Below are positions 1 to 11,340 of a stretch of DNA of 64,000 nt, in pieces. Location of the stretch: NCBI GenBank assembly GCA_030998225.1, contig JAPYXD010000704.1, forward strand, positions 2,542,001 to 2,606,000. Direction: 5' to 3'. The translations under genes were made by a program, and so were the position numbers. Source of the stretch: Diplolepis rosae (taxonomy: Eukaryota; Arthropoda; Insecta; Hymenoptera; Diplolepididae). A model generated the notes under the pieces. That model was not told the DNA's origin, did no database searches, and worked only from the letters and a program-made list of their open reading frames with translations. Position 1 is the stretch's first letter; each line of letters opens with the position of its first letter.

Positions 1-1325
1 TTTTCTACCCATTTATAAAAAGTTAAATCTTGAAACCCAGATAATTTACGTGAAAATATACAGTCCCGTCTTACCCCGGTGTCCTGTTCCGATCCAATCT
101 CCCTTACTGGGCTGTAAATCCACTATTACAAAAGTACAAGATCTTTCGTATCTTGTTTTTTTTTCCTGTAAGAGTGGATCGATAGCCCAGTAACAATCTA
201 GTGGTTCTTCAGGAACATGATTTTTCAATGGAAAGAGATTTTTGGCAAATAAATACCTACTTCTAATGAAGCATCATGATCGAACAATCCGGGAAACAAT
301 CAATAGGAGAATTTTGTTCGATTCATTTTCTGCGCAAACTTTTCATCTCAAAAGTGCATCCACATACTACAATATTACTGTTATTTAAATCGTAGACATC
401 AGGCCATGGATAAACTAGACCACGTGACGTCAGTAATTGCAATTGCAGTCTGTAAGTTCATTCAAAAACTAATAACTAAAATGGATTATCTGTTCTAAGA
501 AGACGTAAAAAAAGGATGGAAAATTTGTCTGCTTCACGGAGAAACTCTTCATTGTAAAATCTAATATTATTATATTTATTTTTACTAAAAGTCAATAGGA
601 AGCGAGGATATAGTTTTGTTTCACCAAACAAACCCAACCTTATTGTCATTTTCATGATGTAAGTCGATCAAACTGATGCTGGACCTTTTTTAAAATAGTC
701 CCTGGAGTTTCTCCAAAAAAACATTCCTACTTCTCAAAAAAAAAAAATTGTAAGGTAAAATAGAAGCTCTGTACAGCGGGAGGATGCACATTGTAGGGTG
801 ATAAACAAGTGTTGGGCGAGGGAATGGGGGGGGGGGGGGTATATACAGCTCTGGAGGTGCGCTATCTTCGAAGATAGGGGAGGCAAAAACACTCATTTTT
901 ATACCGTCAAAATGTGTTATCTTAGCCACGCGGCCCGGACGGCCGGTCGGCATTCTCTTTCCTTCTTTCTGCTTTTCTCTTTCTCTCGCGAACCATCCCC
1001 GCTTTTCTCATACACCCTTCTGGGGCGAAATTAATTCAGTAACAGATATCCAACAGTGACTACTACCTCCCGCCAACAATACTACTCTTTTCTTGAAACC
1101 AACCAGTCAACTCCTACTGTTCAACGTTTTTCCTTCTCGTGGCACCCTCGACATTTATATTGTCTACTGTTTGTCTGGGTGAAAAAGTGTAGATGTCCTT
1201 CTTGCCCAGACACTCTTCGGAAGCTTGCAATTCATCATCTGTATTTTTAAAAAATTTTAAATTTTCCTTAAAAGCCATGGGACAAACTTACCGCCTAACT
1301 TTAATTATAGTTTATATTCATGTAA
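1..1325. other. Unassigned left flank
   Basis: I see no convincing gene. A short minus-strand open frame at 46-228 has no recognisable motif. At 535 the word CACGGAGAAAC matches the end of the MITE family seen at 9156-9438, so a degraded copy may start there. A run of 14 G lies at 826-839, followed by a slightly GC-richer stretch to about 1030. Confidence 0.4.
826..839 (+). repeat. Poly-G tract
   Basis: Fourteen consecutive G residues in AT-rich surroundings. The open frames crossing it are low-complexity artefacts. Confidence 0.9.
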
Positions 1326-2080
1326 ACTGTCGTCCAAAGCATAAAAGTCGTTAACTGATATTTTTCGCGAAAATGACTTTTTTATATCATTCGATTCTTG
1401 AAGAAATTTCGCGTTTTACTGTGCTTGTCATTTCAAAAAAATGGCAATGGTTTTTTAATTAAAAAAATAATTAAGTGTCGTAACTAACACGAAAATGGCA
1501 AGAGTATCGAAGAAAACCCCTTGATTCAAACTAAAAAGGTCGTTATGTAGTTACGGTCTTCTTGTCTTGTAATTCACGCGAGCTTCGGGCTGGTTTCCCA
1601 AACAAAAGAGTCGTATCTACAATATATATTATATATTTATGTATTTATTTATAAATATATTACTTTATATAGATTCATAGATTAGAAAACGTAAGTAATA
1701 AAATTGGAAGTTAGAAAATCAAGAATTTGTATGCATCCAACTCACACAAAGATGTAGTTATGACGACGTTCTTATGCTTTGGAAACAGGCCTGCGCTCGG
1801 AAGCTATTCCTTCATGAAAAGCCGTAAGTGCAGTTACGGCCTTTTTGACGAGTATTTTCATCCGAAAAAATGCTGTAACTACATAAACTAATTTTTTTTA
1901 TTAAAAAAATCATTGTTATTATTTTAAGAATTAGATTAAGCATGCCTTACTTGTCTCAGAGACGGTTTTATAAAAAAAAATAATGATTTTTTTACTCGAT
2001 TCTGAAAGAAAAAAGTTTTTCTCGATTTTCTCGAATTCCAGTCAAATGTAGTTAACTACTTTTATGCTTTGGACGACAGT
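1326..2080. mobile_element. Foldback element with ACTGTCGTCC ends
   Basis: The left end ACTGTCGTCCAAAGCATAAA is repeated in reverse complement at the right end (to 2080), and the match continues for over 30 bp through a GTTAACT word. The interior is AT-rich and contains further short inverted words around GTAGTTACGGC. No coding capacity. Seen: terminal inverted repeats and a 755-bp span. Inferred: a non-autonomous DNA transposon. No target duplication was resolved. Confidence 0.75.
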
Positions 2081-2575
2081 GAAAAGATATGCTAAAATAC
2101 AGTAAGGAACGCCTGCTTTGTATATTTTAGTAAAACTTTTGGAACAAAATTAACAATTAACTTTAGCTTTTCCAATTTATATTTATGTTTTAATTCAATT
2201 AATTTTCCAATTTGAATTAGTATTTGTGAAAAAGTTGATTATTTTTAAAAACATGAATATATTAACTTATATATTTGGTCACATGGTCAGGTTGGTCCAT
2301 GGCCTTAAGGAGGGTTGACCATTGACATAATGTTCAAACAAATAACAGTTCAAAGAAACGAAAAAAATGAGATCTGATTTAATTGCAATGCTCTTTTGAC
2401 CAAGAAATAATACACTTTTTACTAAACATGAGTTTGGGTCAAAATTATTGATATTTATTACGCATCTCATATTTCTTCTCAAATCTCTATAGCTAATCTT
2501 AATTTTGATTCAATCTAAATAAAGAAGAGCTTCTATTATATTCTGTTAATATTCTTTTCTTTGACGGTATTTCTA
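2081..2575. other. AT-rich sequence, no gene seen
   Basis: Very AT-rich. The stretch ending near 2310 (a GGTCCATGGCCTTAAGG word) resembles the stretch ending near 7020, suggesting an old dispersed repeat shared by the two sites. Confidence 0.4.
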
Positions 2576-2850
2576 CACTGTGAGAAAAATCTGTACTATA
2601 TTTAGTATACATATAATGGAAGCATGAAATTAAATTTAGTTTACCGGCGTATACTAAATTTAGTATACGCATATACTAAATTTCATATACGCGTATATGA
2701 AATTTAGTATATGCGTATACTGAATTTAGTATACATGTATATGAAATTAAGTATACGCGTGCACTAAATTTAGTATACGTGTACATGAAATTTAGTACAC
2801 ACATATAGTAATTTTACTGATGGGTATACTAATTTTAATATATGTGTACT
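2576..2850. mobile_element. MITE with CACTGTGAGAAAAA end and TAGTATAC interior
   Basis: A TA dinucleotide at 2574-2575 precedes CACTGTGAGAAAAAT, a variant of the family terminus CACGGAGAAAAA. The next 250 bp are built almost entirely from the palindromic word TAGTATAC and close variants, each separated by an AAATTTA-type spacer. The right terminus is not recognisable, so the copy is probably truncated. The end near 2850 is where the word stops. Confidence 0.65.
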
Positions 2851-3804
2851 AATGCTAGAGAACCAGTAAAACTCAAAGTATAAGGAAAATAATTAATATA
2901 AATTAAAATTTGTATTTAATTGTTTTCCTTATCGATTTGAAGTTAAATATTTTTTTCTAAACTTTGTCTGAAAGGATATAAATGTTATCATTAAAAATAA
3001 AGTATATTGCGATTTGTAATGTTTTGTTTTACAATTATTATTCAATAGGGTATATTGTAAAATAAATACAGTTGAAGTACAGAGTATCACTTTATTAAGA
3101 ATTATTAATAATTATCAAAGATAATGATCCTTTTAGCGCCCTTCACTCTTTTGTCGTCTGGAGACAGAGGGTTAATGTCAAATATGAACCTGAAGAAATA
3201 ATTTCATTTTGTAAATATGTACTTGAAAGACACGTAAAAACTATATGTATATTGAATGAATCATCAAATAATTACCTTTGAATGAACTCTAAAGATTTTG
3301 GCAATTCCGCAACGTATGAATATCCAAACACGTAGTACGATGCGAAAGTAACTTGAATTTCTTCCATAACATCTTGAACTCTAATAAGTACGCGATCTAA
3401 AAAAATAGTAATAGCACTTTGAGCAGAAAATCGGAACGTCTTCTAGAACTCTCCCGTTTTACCCAAAAAGATGTTTTAGACCTCTAATAGATGATCTTGT
3501 GTTACTTGGGCAAGATCAACTTTTTTTCGCGCGTTAATGTAACCTAAAATGTCTATCTACTTCTGAAATTTTTATTTTATTTTTTTCACATTTCACTTAT
3601 AAAGCTTCGAAATTCTGGGATACGTAAATTTACATTTGTTAACGAGTAAATAAATTAAACCTACCTTTTGAAAATAAAAACGCAGATCCAAACAATCCGA
3701 ACTTTTGTCGATCCAACAACGTAGTTAACCACAAATACATCAGCATGCGAGTCTGCATGTTGCATGATCCGCGTAACTCGAAACGCGCTTGCGCAGATGA
3801 ATTT
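2851..3804. other. AT-rich sequence, no gene seen
   Basis: No motif, coding region or repeat structure recognised, apart from general AT richness. Confidence 0.4.
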
Positions 3805-3994
3805 CGTATACAGATATATGAATTTTAGTATACAGAAACTACGAAATTCATATACGTAAAAGAAACTTAGTGTACACTTAAAAAATTTAGTATACCTGAG
3901 TATTACTAAAATTAGCAAGTGTAGTAAATTTAGTAAACATATAGGAAATTTAATATACCCCTGTATACTAAAATTGCAAACATTTCTAACACTG
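3805..3994. mobile_element. MITE remnant, TAGTATAC interior, CAGTGTTAGAAAT end
   Basis: The same TAGTATAC vocabulary as 2576-2850, ending at 3994 in a right terminus whose reverse complement reads CAGTGTTAGAAATG and which is followed by TA. That terminus matches the ends of the element at 10145-12243. The left end is not distinct; 3805 is where the motif begins. Confidence 0.55.
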
Positions 3995-3996
3995 TA

Positions 3997-4555
3997 TAAT
4001 GCAAGTAAATCTCTTGGAGCAAATATGGAAATATTAACTTTATGAAATAATCTCTTTGAAGTTAGAAGTCTTGTTTCCTTAAATTCACTTTCTCCAATCA
4101 GAAATAATAATCTATTGTTTTTGTTTGTTACAGGTAAGTCTTCAAATTTTGACAATCATTTATTTGATCAAACTATATAACATGTAAGTAAGTCTTTTTT
4201 ACTTGAATTTTTTTTAGGAAAGATTCTATAAGTCATATTATGTCGTTGGCGCGAACTTTGACAGTTTTCACTTATACGAGCACTTCATTTAAATTGTATT
4301 AAGAGACAAAAAGCTCGTCAACCCAAGAACGCTTTCCATTGGAGCGTCGTAATGTATTGCGATAGTTCACGAGTAACTGAATTTATTTATACTTTTATAC
4401 TTTCATGAATTGCACTTTTCATTATTAACTTCTCACAACTTTCTTCTTTTAACAACAAGAATTTTATTTCATTTTATAATAAATTAGCAAATTATTTTAA
4501 AATTTAAGTAAATGATTTATTAATATTCGATATTGTTGATGTTCTTAGTTGGCTT
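3997..4555. other. AT-rich sequence, no gene seen
   Basis: No supported feature. An open frame on the minus strand at 3661-4155 crosses the MITE remnant and is a chance read. Confidence 0.4.
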
Positions 4556-4559
4556 TAGG

Positions 4560-4645
4560 GTCCAGAAAAAATGTCACTCAAGGTTTCATGCTTTCAAACG
4601 TTTCGACTCAGATTGGAGTCCTCATCAGTGAGAATTTACAAGTTC
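4560..4645 (-). ncRNA. Degenerate hammerhead-ribozyme-like motif of a Penelope-like element
   Basis: Read on the minus strand, CTGATGAG (4628-4621) is followed by GACTC, a six-base loop, GAGTC, and then GAAAC (about 4604-4600). This is the conserved hammerhead core order: CUGAUGA, stem II, GAAA. One extra G sits before stem II, and the flanking stems are weak. Penelope-like retroelements are known to carry hammerhead motifs in their terminal repeats, so this is probably the relic of such an end. No associated reverse transcriptase frame is visible. Confidence 0.45.
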
Positions 4646-4649
4646 TAAT

Positions 4650-5210
4650 CATAATTAAATGATTTATTTTTGAAAAAAAAGACAATTCCGAAATAAATTT
4701 TTTGAGATAAGTGATATAAAGTACGTAAAATCGGTAAAGTTTTTCTATTTTTTACCCTCTTAAATGACAGAGTATCAGTAAAAATAGGATAGAGAAGAGG
4801 TTACCGTTGAATTAATCGTCTTTAAGAAGAAGAGCGAAGCGCAAAGACGTTCCCTTGGTACTCTCGACTCTCGAGCATGACTCAATTTGTCATCCTAACA
4901 AGGGACTTTGAAAGTATTTAAAAAGTTTGCTCATCCTCCACCAACGCCCTCCAGTCATCCTGCTTTATTCCTTCGTTCCTGTTCCCAAGACAGGACAGAT
5001 TGTACCCTTGCGCGTATTTCTCATCAAGGCGGTAATAAGCGGAAAAAATATGAGACGTTATTTGTCATCTTTTAAACTTCAGAGTTATGAGTTCTGACTC
5101 CTCATTCAATGCAGATTAGTTATGAACTACAGATATCCAATTCTTATTATTCTTATTTATGTCGGGCCTAATAAAATTAGAGTACGATGAAGCTACTACA
5201 TTTCATTTTT
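4650..5210. other. Unique sequence, no gene seen
   Basis: Moderately AT-rich, with a slightly GC-richer patch at 4840-5040. No feature recognised. Confidence 0.4.
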
Positions 5211-6217
5211 ACATTCTCATCATGGATGAGAAGGTATTGGTTTTATGTGAAAAATGACTTTCGAAATTTTCATCAAATCTTTACGTTTTGAGACCCCCTG
5301 AGTCAGAAAAAATGGTTTTTACGAAAGTGTCTGTCTGTCTGTCTGTCTGTCTGTTCGTTAACCAGCCACATCCAATCAAAATTGAGGGATGGAGCATTAC
5401 TTTTGTGTTTTTGAAAATAATTTTTTGAAACAATCAAAAATTTCAATACTGGTTTTTGATAGTGCTCATAAATCTTTACAAATTATCCTGATAACATTTT
5501 TTGATTAAATCAAAATTAGAAATGTTACAGCATATTCAAATTCGAAAAAAGTCAATATAAAAATTCCATTTCCCAGTTAAATTATACGAGATACGAAAAA
5601 ACGTTATGATACAATATTATTGAATACATAAAGACTTACAAATTTGAATTATAACATTTTTTCATAAGATGCATATTTTTCTTTTTAATTAAAAAAAACT
5701 ATTGAAAATCCAAAATTCAATTTTTTAACAATAATATTGGAAATACGAAAAAAACGTAAGAATACAAAGTTGTTCGTTTCAAAAAGATCTACAAATTTTG
5801 TCTGACGCAGTTTCTGATAAAACATATATTTTCGTTTCAATTCCAAAAAAAAACGTTTAAAATTCAAAAATTCCATTTTTTAGACAAAATATGTGAGATA
5901 CAAAAAAAACGTTTATATGGAAAATTGTTTGCCTAAATGAGGTTTACAAATTCTCATTAAGACATTTCTCGACAGGATGTATATTTTATGTTTTGATTTT
6001 TAATATTAAAAAAATTCGATTTTTTTCACCAAAATATGTGAGATACGAAATAAGCGTTGTTCTGCAAAATCGTTTTTTTAAATAAAGTCTACGATTGTTT
6101 TTTCTTTTTGAGAGATTTGGAAGAAAATAAATTATTTTAACCATGTAATTTATTAAAAAGTTACTGATATGTATATAGAATATCGAGCGCGAAGCGCGAG
6201 CGTCATGATGAGAATGT
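5211..6217 (+). mobile_element. Family B element, copy B1 (full length)
   Basis: Begins ACATTCTCATCATG and ends with its reverse complement CATGATGAGAATGT, giving 14-bp terminal inverted repeats over about 1 kb. A unique leader of about 365 bp contains a GTCTG microsatellite near 5330. After it come four imperfect tandem repeats of roughly 150 bp (about 5579, 5729, 5884 and 6030). Each holds the words GAGATACGAAAAAACGT, TCTACAAATTTG and ATGTATATTTTTC in the same order. A GC palindrome, GAGCGCGAAGCGCGAG, sits just inside the right end. No open frame of interest. The family is unrecognised; eight more copies or fragments lie in this window. Confidence 0.8.
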
Positions 6218-6500
6218 GTTCCTTAAGGCTGATAGAGCCTTAAGTAAATTGAATCTCCTGTTTCACTTAAATTCAAAAAGAAATAGAGTGACTTTGAGAA
6301 AATGTGTAATTGACATCATCTGTAATATTATTATAAAATTGGTTTGAGCTTCAGTATCAAATTATAAGAAATAAACTTAAATGTATGCGAAGAGCACAAG
6401 ACCGAGCGCGAAGCGCGACGATCGAATCGCGTGCCCTAGGCGCGCTCAAATTTGCGAGCGAAGCGAGCTGCGCGTGAATCGTGCGATGAGAATGTGCCCG
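6218..6500 (+). repeat. Family B tail extension with GC palindromes
   Basis: Follows B1 directly and recurs, in the matching orientation, beside copies B5 (42048-42405) and B6 (45128-45330). It contains palindromic GC islands such as GAGCGCGAAGCGCGACG and CGAGCGAAGCGAGC, and closes with a second GATGAGAATGT at about 6485-6495. The true outer end of family B may therefore be here rather than at 6217. Confidence 0.6.
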
Positions 6501-6689
6501 CGAAGCGGGCAGATTTTTAATTTTTAATTTCTAATTTGTTCCGCGAAGATAAAAATATTTAACTTATGCCCTGCTTGACTAAAATTTTTTTAAAATTGCA
6601 TATATAATCTCCGTTTGATTTCAATGTGAAAAAAAAGTATCGTTAACGCAACCATATTCTCTTTGCGCGCAGTTCCCTACCCAATAAGA

Positions 6690-6835
6690 AATTTACAACG
6701 GGCGCGGTACTGCGCCCGTACTGGCAAGTGCGGGCGCAGTGCTGGCATATGTCGGGCATGATAACGATGTTCTGCACTGGTCTGCCAATGCTGGTCCCGT
6801 ACTGGTTGTCGGTGCCGGCATTTGGTACTGTTAAT
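6690..6835. repeat. GC-rich degenerate CCAGTACGGG repeat island
   Basis: A sharply GC-rich island of about 140 bp in AT-rich sequence. On the minus strand it reads as irregular repeats of CCAGTACGGG, CCAGCAYTG and GCGCCCGY words. The minus-strand open frame across it (6677-6862) is repeat-driven and not a credible protein. Confidence 0.55.
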
Positions 6836-7019
6836 GTTGATAAGTTTTCGAATGTTTTTCAAAAAATTTTCTAAATAAAAGTTAACAGGCGTGCTTTGTA
6901 TTATTTTGTTAAGTTTCCTAAATTTTCAGAAAGATACTTTGTAAATTAAAAAAGTTATTTTACAGGAACGAATTAATATATAATTTAGTCATGTGGTTCA
7001 ATTAATCCATGGCCTTACA

Positions 7020-7840
7020 ACGAAAAATATACATTTGATAAAAAATTTTGTGATTAAAATTTCTAGATCATTTTGCATTATAAAATTTTGTATCATAACG
7101 TTTTTTTCCTATTTCGTATAATTCAACTGGAAAATGGTATTTTTATATTGACTTTTTTCAAGTTCTAAAATATTTTAACTTTCCTAATTTTGGTTGGCAT
7201 CGAAAAATGTTATTAGGATAATTAGTAGAGATTGATGAACACTATCAGAAACTAATATTACAATGTTTGATTTTTCCAAGTTTTTTTTCAATAACAAAAA
7301 TGCTCTTAATTTCACAATTTTGATCGGATGTGGCTGGTTAACTCGTTTTTCATTCTTGGGCTCTCAATAGGTGTGCCGAATTTCAATCAAATTCAATAAT
7401 TCTTTCGAAAGTTATTGTACTTACAGACGACGACAAAGACGATAACAGCAACGACACACAAACAGACTCCGTCGTAAAACCCATTTTTTCTTACTCAAAG
7501 GGTCTCAAAACGTCAAGATTTTGTGAAAATTTGAAAAGTCATTTTTTACATGAAACTACTCCCTAAATCGAAAACAGTAAAAACTCAATGATTCACAGTT
7601 AAAAAGCACTGTTTCGAATGTTATAAATCTTCAAGATAGAAATCAGTGGAATTTACCTAATTCCACCAGGGAAGCTCACTGAATAATCAGTGAAATATAC
7701 TGGTCAACAGTGAAATTCGCTGGTCAACCAGTGAGTTTCCCTAGTGATATCAGTTAAGTTTCACTGATTTTATATGGAAGACATAACATTCGAAACAGTG
7801 GTTTTCCACAGTTCGGATTTAGGGAGTAATACCTTCTTTG
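7020..7840 (-). mobile_element. Family B fragment, copy B2
   Basis: Minus-strand B sequence covering the leader and the first internal repeat, truncated at both ends. It is interrupted at 7557-7828 by a MITE. B sequence resumes after the MITE with TAATACCTTCT, the expected continuation. The microsatellite position is occupied by a diverged CGACGACAAAGACGA stretch. Confidence 0.7.
7559..7826. mobile_element. MITE with CTCCCTAAATC ends, TA duplication
   Basis: Starts CTCCCTAAATCG and ends in the inverse GATTTAGGGAG, flanked by TA at 7557-7558 and 7827-7828. The interior is a palindrome dominated by CACTGTTTCGAAT and AATCAGTGAAA words. The flanks rejoin to the family B consensus reading (AAACTAATACCTT), so the empty site is known from other B copies. 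Length 268 bp. A shorter relative lies at 61927-62109. Confidence 0.85.
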
Positions 7841-9155
7841 CAATTATTTACGATGTTCCATCTTAAGACGGATATCTATTTTGTTTTATTTTCGTCTATC
7901 CACTCAGAATGGAGATTTGCAGCTTTTGTGATATACTCACAATGAGCTTGCACCTTGAATATTCTCTTCATGCGTGTATATTACTTTATGCGGCCGAACT
8001 TTGGTACAAATTCAAACTTTTGAATTGTTGGTAGTATCCTAAGTACTAGAGAACAGAGGCGATATTTGATGAGTCTTTTAAGAAAACACGCAACTCAAGG
8101 TAACAGATAGAAAGTATGCAAGTCAAAAAATACAAGTTTGCTGAGTATCGTATTAAAAGTTTAATCAGTATTCACAGTTCATAATTATTCTTTTCAAAGG
8201 TACTAAAGTGTTTTTAGGGGTCGTATACCTTTGCTAAATGAAATACATAACCCGAATGGTATATTAAAAACAGTTTGGTGATTGCAATAAAGTATAATCT
8301 TAATTTCTTTTTTAACACTTATGCATTAATTATTAACTGTAATCATGAGGTGAAGGGGTTAAAATGGATAAAACTCAATAAATTATTATTATTCTTGAGG
8401 CTAGATTTACTATCATTTGACATGAACAGCGGCGCCACGGTTAAGGTGAGAATGAATTTTGCCGAGTTTTGACTAAAAAAAATATTCGTATTTTTATAGC
8501 GTATGAAAATATTGTAGAAGCTGTCTTTGGCTACACACAGAAGAAAGATTCCTTAAATTTACAGAAAGTTCCGTACTTATCTTTACAACTTGTCTTTTTG
8601 ATAGATTTTACAAAAAAGTTCCCTCAAATCCATATGGATGTTTTTTACATTTCATCTTTGTCCCAGCAAAATCAACTAAAGTCGGATTTTTCCTTACTTT
8701 ATAGACTTTACTGGAAGCAGGGGTTTTGAAGTAAAATTTTTCAGTACGCGGAGTTCCTTGTTTTCCCGAGTGGGCGGAGAGGATCAAAATTTTCATTCAT
8801 TAAAAATTTTAACTCTTGTATTCAATATTTTTTTTATAAATATTTGTATTCATTAATAACTTTTCAATAGTTTATTAACATTATATATATATTTATATTT
8901 GGTAATAAAGTTTATTAAAATACATTTTTCGAAGGGAAAAAATTAGAAAATATATGTTTAGAGGAAAGAATCTTCGTAATTTTAGTGTATGGAGTACTCC
9001 ATACTCTCCACACATACTCCGCCGCCTCTGACTAGAAACTAAGCGAAACATACTGAAAATTTGTTGATTGAACTGAACTTCTTGTAAAGTCTGCTAAGAA
9101 GTCATGTTATCCAAATTTTGAGCTGGTAAAAATCAAGTAAAAGTTCTAGAAACTT
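7841..9155. other. Unique AT-rich sequence, no gene seen
   Basis: Two short plus-strand frames (8275-8472 and 8469-8729) lie here without recognisable motifs or a splice context I trust. A short stretch at 8990-9030 repeats ACTCC words. Nothing else is supported. Confidence 0.4.
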
Positions 9156-9438
9156 CACGGAGAAACTTTTTATATCAATTTTTACTATAGTATTTTTCAA
9201 TTTAGGGAAAAACGTATCACTTTGAGAATTTTTGTTAGTAAAAAAATACTAATCTTTATAGTAATGATATGAAACTTTAGTATAAACTATAGTAAAATTT
9301 GCTATGAACTATGCTGAAGTTTCATATCATTATTATAAAGTTTAGTATTTTTTTACTAACAAAAATTCTCAAAGTGATACGTTTTTCCCTAAATTGAAAA
9401 ATACTATAGTAAAAATTGATATAAAAAGTTTCTCCGTG
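9156..9438. mobile_element. Near-perfect palindromic MITE, CACGGAGAAAC ends
   Basis: A 283-bp element running from CACGGAGAAACTTTTT to its inverse, flanked by TT on both sides (9154-9155 and 9439-9440). The two halves mirror each other almost base for base over about 130 bp, through words such as GATACGTTTTTCCCTAAATT. The apex is near 9297. Diverged relatives lie at 35860-35990, 38745-39254 and 53852-54177. There is no coding capacity. A transcript would fold into a long hairpin. Confidence 0.9.
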
Positions 9439-9559
9439 TTCCTTTCAAGTCTGAGATACAAGAAAAATTCATGAAAAGTTTGAACAAATTTAAATATGAA
9501 TCTGGCAAACAACTATGAGAAGACTTTAGAATAGTAATTTCAAATTATTTAGTTAATTG

Positions 9560-9778
9560 AGTTCGAAATTTTTGCCACTGCCTACATTGTCGTAGGATCA
9601 TTAGTCGCGTATCAGATAGGATACGTTGCTGACAGGTATCCTCGTTGACAATTTCAAACTCTTATATCGCAACAAATGCAAATTGAATTCAAATTTAAAG
9701 AATTCGAAAATCTTTCTGTGGAAAAAAAACGCTTTCGACTGCGCTGGGATTCGAGTCCAGGTCTTTCGATTGCTGTAA
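9560..9778 (-). mobile_element. tRNA-headed SINE, truncated copy
   Basis: On the minus strand this carries the T-arm half of a tRNA-like head (CTGGACTCGAATCCCAG), then the same body as the copy at 11341-11607. The shared body words include CCACAGAAAGATTTTC and CGTATCCTATCTGATACGCG, and it ends near AATTTCGAACTCAATTAAC. The D-arm half is missing, so the head is 5' truncated. Confidence 0.8.
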
Positions 9779-10280
9779 TATTTTTAGAAGGAATAAACTG
9801 AAAATTTCCTAAACACAGTTAAAATTTGTAAATAGTTTTTAGTGAATAGATACAAATATTTAAATATGTTGATTTGTTGACATGTTCTTATAAGTACTCA
9901 AATGAATAATTAGAAAATCAAAAGACTTGAAATTGAAAACGTTACTGATTAATATAATTTTTGAATAACCCCTACATATTGTTTCTCCGCCTAAGTTAAC
10001 ATAATTCATTTTTATGAATAAATATAAATATAAATAATTCAAATTATATTTTAAGTACAATTTAATAAATAATTAAATCGTCCTTTAAAACGGGATCCTT
10101 AGATCGCTTCAAAATTTCTAATCCTTTAAAAATGCTATAAACTACACTGTTAGAAATTTCTACCGTAATTTTCCGAAACACATGACTCAATTTTTATTCA
10201 GTTACAATTTCGTAAAATTAAGATAGAATTTCAGAAAATTCAGTTACATTGTAGTAAATTTAAGAAACAATTTATTGATA

Positions 10281-10550
10281 GATTACTATATCTATTACAA
10301 TAGATTACTAGAACATGCTAGATCTGTTAAAAATAAAGATAACAAAACTGCACTTGCAGAACATGCTACTTCTTACAAACATTCCTTTGATTTTAAAAAT
10401 ACTAAAATTTTAGATACAGAAAATATTTTAAAAAAACGATTAATTTTAGAAATGATTTATATTCAAAAAGAAAATTTCTCTATTAATTACAAAACAGATA
10501 TTGAAAATTTAAGTGCCATTTATAATAATATAATAAAATCCATAAAATAA
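10281..10550 (+). pseudogene. C-terminal fragment of Penelope-like polyprotein (GIY-YIG endonuclease end)
   Basis: An open frame of 89 codons plus stop, starting at the insertion boundary and so lacking any native start. It reads TALAEHATSYKHSFDF, then KILDTENILKKRLILEM, then KTDIENLSAIYNNII. This pattern (AEH, then HSFDF, K-I-L-D, KRL-EM, and a closing TD-LS-IY block) is what I recognise from the end of the GIY-YIG nuclease of Penelope-like elements. In intact elements this nuclease nicks target DNA to prime reverse transcription. Only the terminal part is present, without the GIY-YIG signature itself, so it is non-functional. Recognition is from memory of the family; a protein search would settle it. 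Confidence 0.65.
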
Positions 10551-11099
10551 CTTTTCTACTTTCTCTTATCTTTTCTAATCTTTTTAATTGTATAATTTCA
10601 TAAATTTCAAAAATTACCATTGAATGTTACCAATAACCGATATATTACATATTAATTTTCTTGAGAACGCACCATAACATCAACAACGCTACGATAGCCA
10701 AATGAACAATTGTGGAGACATTTTACTTCCAAAGTTTTGTGTAGTTGAAAAAAAATTTTTAAAAAATGTAACAATAACGTATAAATGATGGAAGCTGCTT
10801 GTAAGTAACTAATATTTCAAAAAATTTCTTTACACAATTTCATTCAAAATTTATCTCTTATATATTTATTTTATAGGTGTCGTTATCAATCAATATAACC
10901 TAAAAAGGTTGACACCAGTTACCCTAACAAAAATTTTAAAAAAATTTAACGAACTCTCATAGCAACTAATATGCTATGATGATAATTTTACAATATAACT
11001 TTATGCTTTTAAACTTGGATTTTTTGAAATTTAATTTTTTATAAAAATTTAACCTATCATCAAACAATATGAATAGAAGTAAAATACCAAATTTGTCAT

Positions 11100-11262
11100 C
11101 CACGGTATGTTTGTTTTTAAATATTGAATTTATTTGCATTATTTGCGATATAAGAGTTTGAAATTGTCTACGAGGACACCTGTCGACAACGTATCCTATC
11201 TGATACGCGACTAGTCATCCTCCGATAATGTAGGCAGTGACAAAAATTTCAAACTCAACTAA
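11100..11262 (+). repeat. SINE body copy lacking the tRNA head
   Basis: About 150 bp nearly identical to 11457-11607, from ATTGAATTTATTTGCATT through ATCCTATCTGATACGCGAC to TTTCAAACTCAACTAATT. It lies directly upstream of the headed copy, forming a direct repeat around the tRNA-like head. Confidence 0.85.
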
Positions 11263-11340
11263 TTAATTTGAAATCATTTACAGCCGCAAGGCTGAGCCAC
11301 TAGGCGATATAAGGAGATCTTCCTGTGGAGAAGGAGATGT

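Noticed and set aside
46..228. Minus-strand 60-aa frame at the window edge as an exon
   Set aside because: No known motif, no clear splice sites; could not be supported.
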